Part shown: positions 58,367-64,000 of the stretch, piece by piece
Position numbering within the stretch: position 1 is the stretch's first letter
Layout: every line of letters starts with the position of its first letter
Notes under the pieces: model-generated
Seen by the model: the letters and a program-made list of their open reading frames with translations, nothing else
Told to the model about the DNA's origin: nothing
Databases searched by the model: none
Translations under genes and position numbers: made by a program
Assembly: GCA_018350325.1 (NCBI GenBank)
Contig: JAEVLN010000003.1
Span: 2,823,101 to 2,887,100, forward strand
DNA: 64,000 nt
Direction of reading: 5' to 3'
Source of the DNA: Globodera rostochiensis
Taxonomy: Eukaryota > Nematoda > Chromadorea > Rhabditida > Heteroderidae

Positions 58367-58653
58367 AAGGGCGTAGCCAGGGGGGGGGGGAAGGGGGGGG
58401 GGATTCCGCCCCCCCCCCCCCCCCCCCGAAATGAAATTTGAAGAAAAAAAAACAAGAGGGGGGACCCTATTGTTTTACACTTTTACAACTTTTTGATCAA
58501 TTTTCTTAACAAATTGCCATCAAAAAAATTTTCCCGGCGGCGCCTATCGGCACCGCCGGGCCGCTCCTGGCGCTCAAATGGGAATGCCATCTGAGCGCTG
58601 CGCTCAGATGGATCAATTCCCCCCTCCGAAATTTTTTTCTAGCTACGTCCCTG
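58367..58653. mobile_element. Small inverted-repeat element with GGGCGTAGCCAG / CTAGCTACGTCCCTG ends
   Basis: The left end AAGGGCGTAGCCAGGGGG and the right end (about 58635-58653, CTAGCTACGTCCCTGCA) are imperfect reverse complements. The inside holds long G and C runs that could pair, an AT-rich core, and a GGCGCCTATCGGCACCGCCGG palindrome-like stretch followed by a TCTGAGCGCTGCGCTCAGA palindrome. A left-end-like word (AGGGGCGTAGCCAATGG) followed by poly-C recurs near 43650-43690. It is likely a MITE or foldback element. Confidence 0.5.
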
Positions 58654-58933
58654 CATAAAATAACATTCGAGCAAATTTTAAAACAAAATCGAGCAGTACT
58701 CGTTCCAAGGAATAGGATAACTGAGTCAGTCGGTGGTAGGTTGACGGTTCAAAACCAAACCGACTGAAAACAGAGAAACCTACATTTTTCGGTTAATCAA
58801 ACTTTTTTTTAAAACTGAACATCTACATAGCCAGTACAACATGTACAGCTCCCGCTAGTTGGTCCGGTCTCTCTGCCATGGGCCATTTGAGAAATGTGAT
58901 GTGTTTCCCATGAAATGTTTTGCATGTGCTTAC

Positions 58934-59345
58934 GGCTCCGCCTTCCCCCTCCGACAACACCACAAATGGTTTGGACCCCATAAAACATAATGTCCGCGTA
59001 TGGGAGCAGAAAGGTCGGCGGGTGGGGGCGGAGGCGTACTCCTCCACCACCTCCGTCAACAGCGACAACATTCTGGTGCTGTTGCTGCTGCTGGTGGTGC
59101 TGTTGTTGATAATATCGGTGGACCGGTTGCTGTTGATGGTTCGATTTCCCGCCAACAGCAGCGGCAGCAGCGACAGCGTGTCGACCCTCCTCTGCCCCAG
59201 CAGCAGGACAGCAGCGTCCGTGCATCATTCTGCTGACTGGGCGGATTGGTTGCTGCTGCTGCTGCTGGAGACGGGAAAAGAAAAAATGAAATTTAATTTG
59301 AGCTGGCGGCGGGGGACACGGAACAACGCACAAAACTGAACGACT
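58934..59345 (-). CDS. Candidate Gln/Asn-rich exon, unrecognised
   Basis: The CAG/CTG-rich stretch gives open frames in all minus phases. The most protein-like ends MLSLLTEVVEEYASAPTRR, FCSHTRTLCFMGSKPFVVLS and then a good donor (GGAGCC|GTAAGC at 58933). No start, neighbouring exon or family is identifiable, so this may be repeat-driven chance. Confidence 0.22.
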
Positions 59346-59351
59346 TGCCAA

Positions 59352-61348
59352 TTATCAATTTGGACAAATCTCTGCCCTTTCGGTGATGAATGACTTAATG
59401 ATTGATTGATGGCCCGACGGGGGCGTGGGAGCTTTCAACAGTAAAATTGGCGGCAAATTTATCGTTTGCCGATAATTTTTTTTATTTTATAATGTCTAAA
59501 TTTTGGCATTAAATTACAAAAATGAAAATTTTATGTTTTTATAAAAAATGGTTTTTAATAATATTAAAATTATTATATTTGTTTTAAAAATTTATTTATT
59601 CCGTTTAATAAATAAAAATAAAAAATGCTCAGAAATTTGTTCTGCACCAAATGGGTCCGTGGAAAGATTTTCTTTATTCTTTTTTGGTTTGATAATTTTA
59701 AAATGAATTGAATTTTTTGAATTAAAATCGTCAAACTTAAATCAGGTCCGGTCTGTTTGTACAAAGGCGCGTGACTGACTGAACAAATGAGGCACATTAT
59801 TTTCCTTTTGATTTGTTCAATTAAGAAAAGAACAATTCAATTTGTTTTGCCCCGGGGGGGGGCGCCGTCGCAATGAAAATGAAATGGAAAAAATTGGGGT
59901 AAAATATGTAAAAGTTGTCATCGAAAATTGGGCAAATTTTCAATGGAAATTCGACGGACCAAGTCGAAAACAAACACAGCATCACATTATTTGAATGCCC
60001 AATTAGTGAACGGACGCGGACACATTTTGTTGACAATTTGCCCCAAACCACAAAAATAAGAGGAGAGAGAGAAAGAGAGAGCAAGAAGCCTAATAAAAAG
60101 AAACGCGCTCACGACAATTTGGGCCTATCGGATTTAAACGGGAGTGGAATAAAGGCGGGATTCCAGCTCCCCGGTAAATTTTGAATTTTCCCGTTCCCGC
60201 TCCCAGTAAATTTTTTGTTACAAGCGCTTAGGGCTGTTCGAGACTTGAAATGTACCAAGAGACTCGAGACCGAGAAATGACACCGAGATCCAAAAAACCC
60301 GAGAATTCTCGAAAGTCGAGACCGAGACTCTCGAACATTACGGGCGTCCACAACCCTTAGCCCGTTAAAACAAAAAGACCGGACGGCATATCCGCACATC
60401 CGACGGCACTTTTAGGGCCCGTCGGTATTTGAAATACGATTGGGATCCCGATCGAGTCAATTCCGATCACCAACAATCGGTTTGATACACATACAGTAAG
60501 TATAAAATGAACGGCTCCACTGTTGGAAATGTACAGTATGCTCAGCAAAAGGAGAGGTGAGTACGGTATTTCTCAAAAATGCTTTTTATTTTTTGTACAA
60601 ATTACACACAAAATGATTGAGGGCAAAAAAAACAACTCGTATGAATAGTAAATAAATAGGGGAAATAATTTTTAGGTATTTTTTAACAATATATCAAAAT
60701 CAATTTGCATTATTCATCAACAATTGGGCTTCACCGATTCCGTTGTTGTCCGTAAAAAACCTTTAAAAAGATTTTTAGAATAAAATTGAATTAGATTTTT
60801 CACTTTTTTTGGACCTTTTTGGGTTAGATTCTGTACAAAGTTGTACTCCTTCATTTTTGGCATGTGGCAAATTTTGCCTGGACTCAGCCGTTTCAGCTGA
60901 ACGATGGATTGCGGACAAACTGTAAAATTTATATTGTTGAAGCGTCGTGTATTTACATAATTCGGAATTGAAACGGAAAAATCCAGACACCGACCGGTTT
61001 GAATTCGGGCCGGAATGAATACAGACAGACCCAGGGCAATCAACCTTCACCGATTCAAACATTCTCAACACCATTCGAAAGCCCCCAAAGAGATGAAGCT
61101 GTTATTGGACTAAATCGTTACGAATGGACAAATCTCAAAGTTAAAGTTGTGGCCAGAAAAGCTCAAAATCGTGATTTTTTAAAAATTTCTTAACGTTTTC
61201 TGGCCATAACTTTTTTGAGACTTGTCCAATCGTTAAAGGCTTAGCTTATAATAATAGCTTCATCTTTTTGAGAGCTTTCGAATGGCTAGAAGCTCGTCTG
61301 AATCCAAGTTATTGCGCCGGTTTGGACTCGGTCTGTACGCCACGAAAA
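59352..61348. other. 2-kb stretch without a supportable gene
   Basis: AT-rich (59460-59720), a poly-G run at 59853-59862, AGAG-rich words at 60061-60085, the TCGAGA-type repeat at 60238-60345, and the 3' flank of lag-1 from about 61000. A pair of related words (CTCAAAGTTAAAGTTGTGGCC and TTCTGGCCATAAC) around 61125-61215 is weakly palindromic. Confidence 0.45.
60238..60345. repeat. TCGAGA dispersed repeat copy
   Basis: GAGACTCGAGACCGAGA, GACACCGAGATCC and GTCGAGACCGAGACTCTCGA words in the same order as the pah-1 intron copy at 17968-18135. Confidence 0.55.

Positions 61349-64000
<2,652 letters not shown>

Noticed and set aside
58700..58775. Possible tRNA (GGTTCAAAACC B-box-like) downstream of the 58367 element
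   Set aside because: There is a perfect 8-bp hairpin (CAGTCGGT/ACCGACTG), but no acceptor stem, A-box or anticodon arm could be fitted.

Overview
This window is nuclear DNA of a nematode, most probably a cyst nematode or close relative (Heteroderidae); the genus is an inference. Supporting signs are small introns with TTTTCAG-type acceptors, acceptors directly before start codons as expected for spliced-leader trans-splicing, best protein resemblance to C. elegans gene families, an interstitial (TTAGGC)-like tract, very many G or C homopolymers, and an unusually high share of GC-AG introns (about 10 of about 117 modelled introns). Gene models were built by hand from exon homology, splice signals and phase. 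Where stated, the summed exon lengths are divisible by three.

Layout, left to right. 0-6 kb: end of an unrecognised plus-strand gene, then a 14-exon minus-strand R7-type RGS protein (DEP-GGL-RGS). 6-10.7 kb: non-coding low-complexity DNA. 10.7-13.1 kb: a plus-strand membrane-anchored or secreted Q/P/S-rich protein with a conserved Cys/Trp module. 16.3-19.1 kb: phenylalanine hydroxylase (pah-1). 20.0-20.8 kb: a secreted cysteine-rich protein whose last two exons are a duplicate of the pah-1 3' end. 21-25 kb: a rearranged, repeat-rich locus with copies of neighbouring gene ends, tandem arrays, a MULE-derived element framed by inverted arrays, and a tRNA-like repeat. 24.9-29.5 kb: a 20-exon minus-strand CIP2A-like gene. 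30.3-32.7 kb: TCTP (tct-1) and ribosomal protein P0 (rla-0), both minus strand. 33.4-36.4 kb: a plus-strand eight-finger C2H2 protein. 36.4-41.3 kb: no supportable gene. 41.3-42.7 kb: a putative secreted acidic precursor. 43.4-46.3 kb: a minus-strand WD40 protein. 46.7-47.6 kb: a tiny single-RRM protein. 48.9-52.2 kb: a CDK20/dyf-18-like kinase. 52.7-54.5 kb: a mitochondrial HMG-box (TFAM/hmg-5-like) protein. 55.1-58.0 kb: glucose-6-phosphate dehydrogenase. 61.3-64.0 kb: the C-terminal two thirds of the Notch effector CSL (lag-1), cut by the window edge.

The genes are unrelated housekeeping, signalling and transcription genes on both strands and do not form an operon-like pathway. The most novel part is 18.8-25 kb, where duplication of gene 3' ends appears to have created a chimeric secreted protein and left truncated copies of the CIP2A-like gene end.
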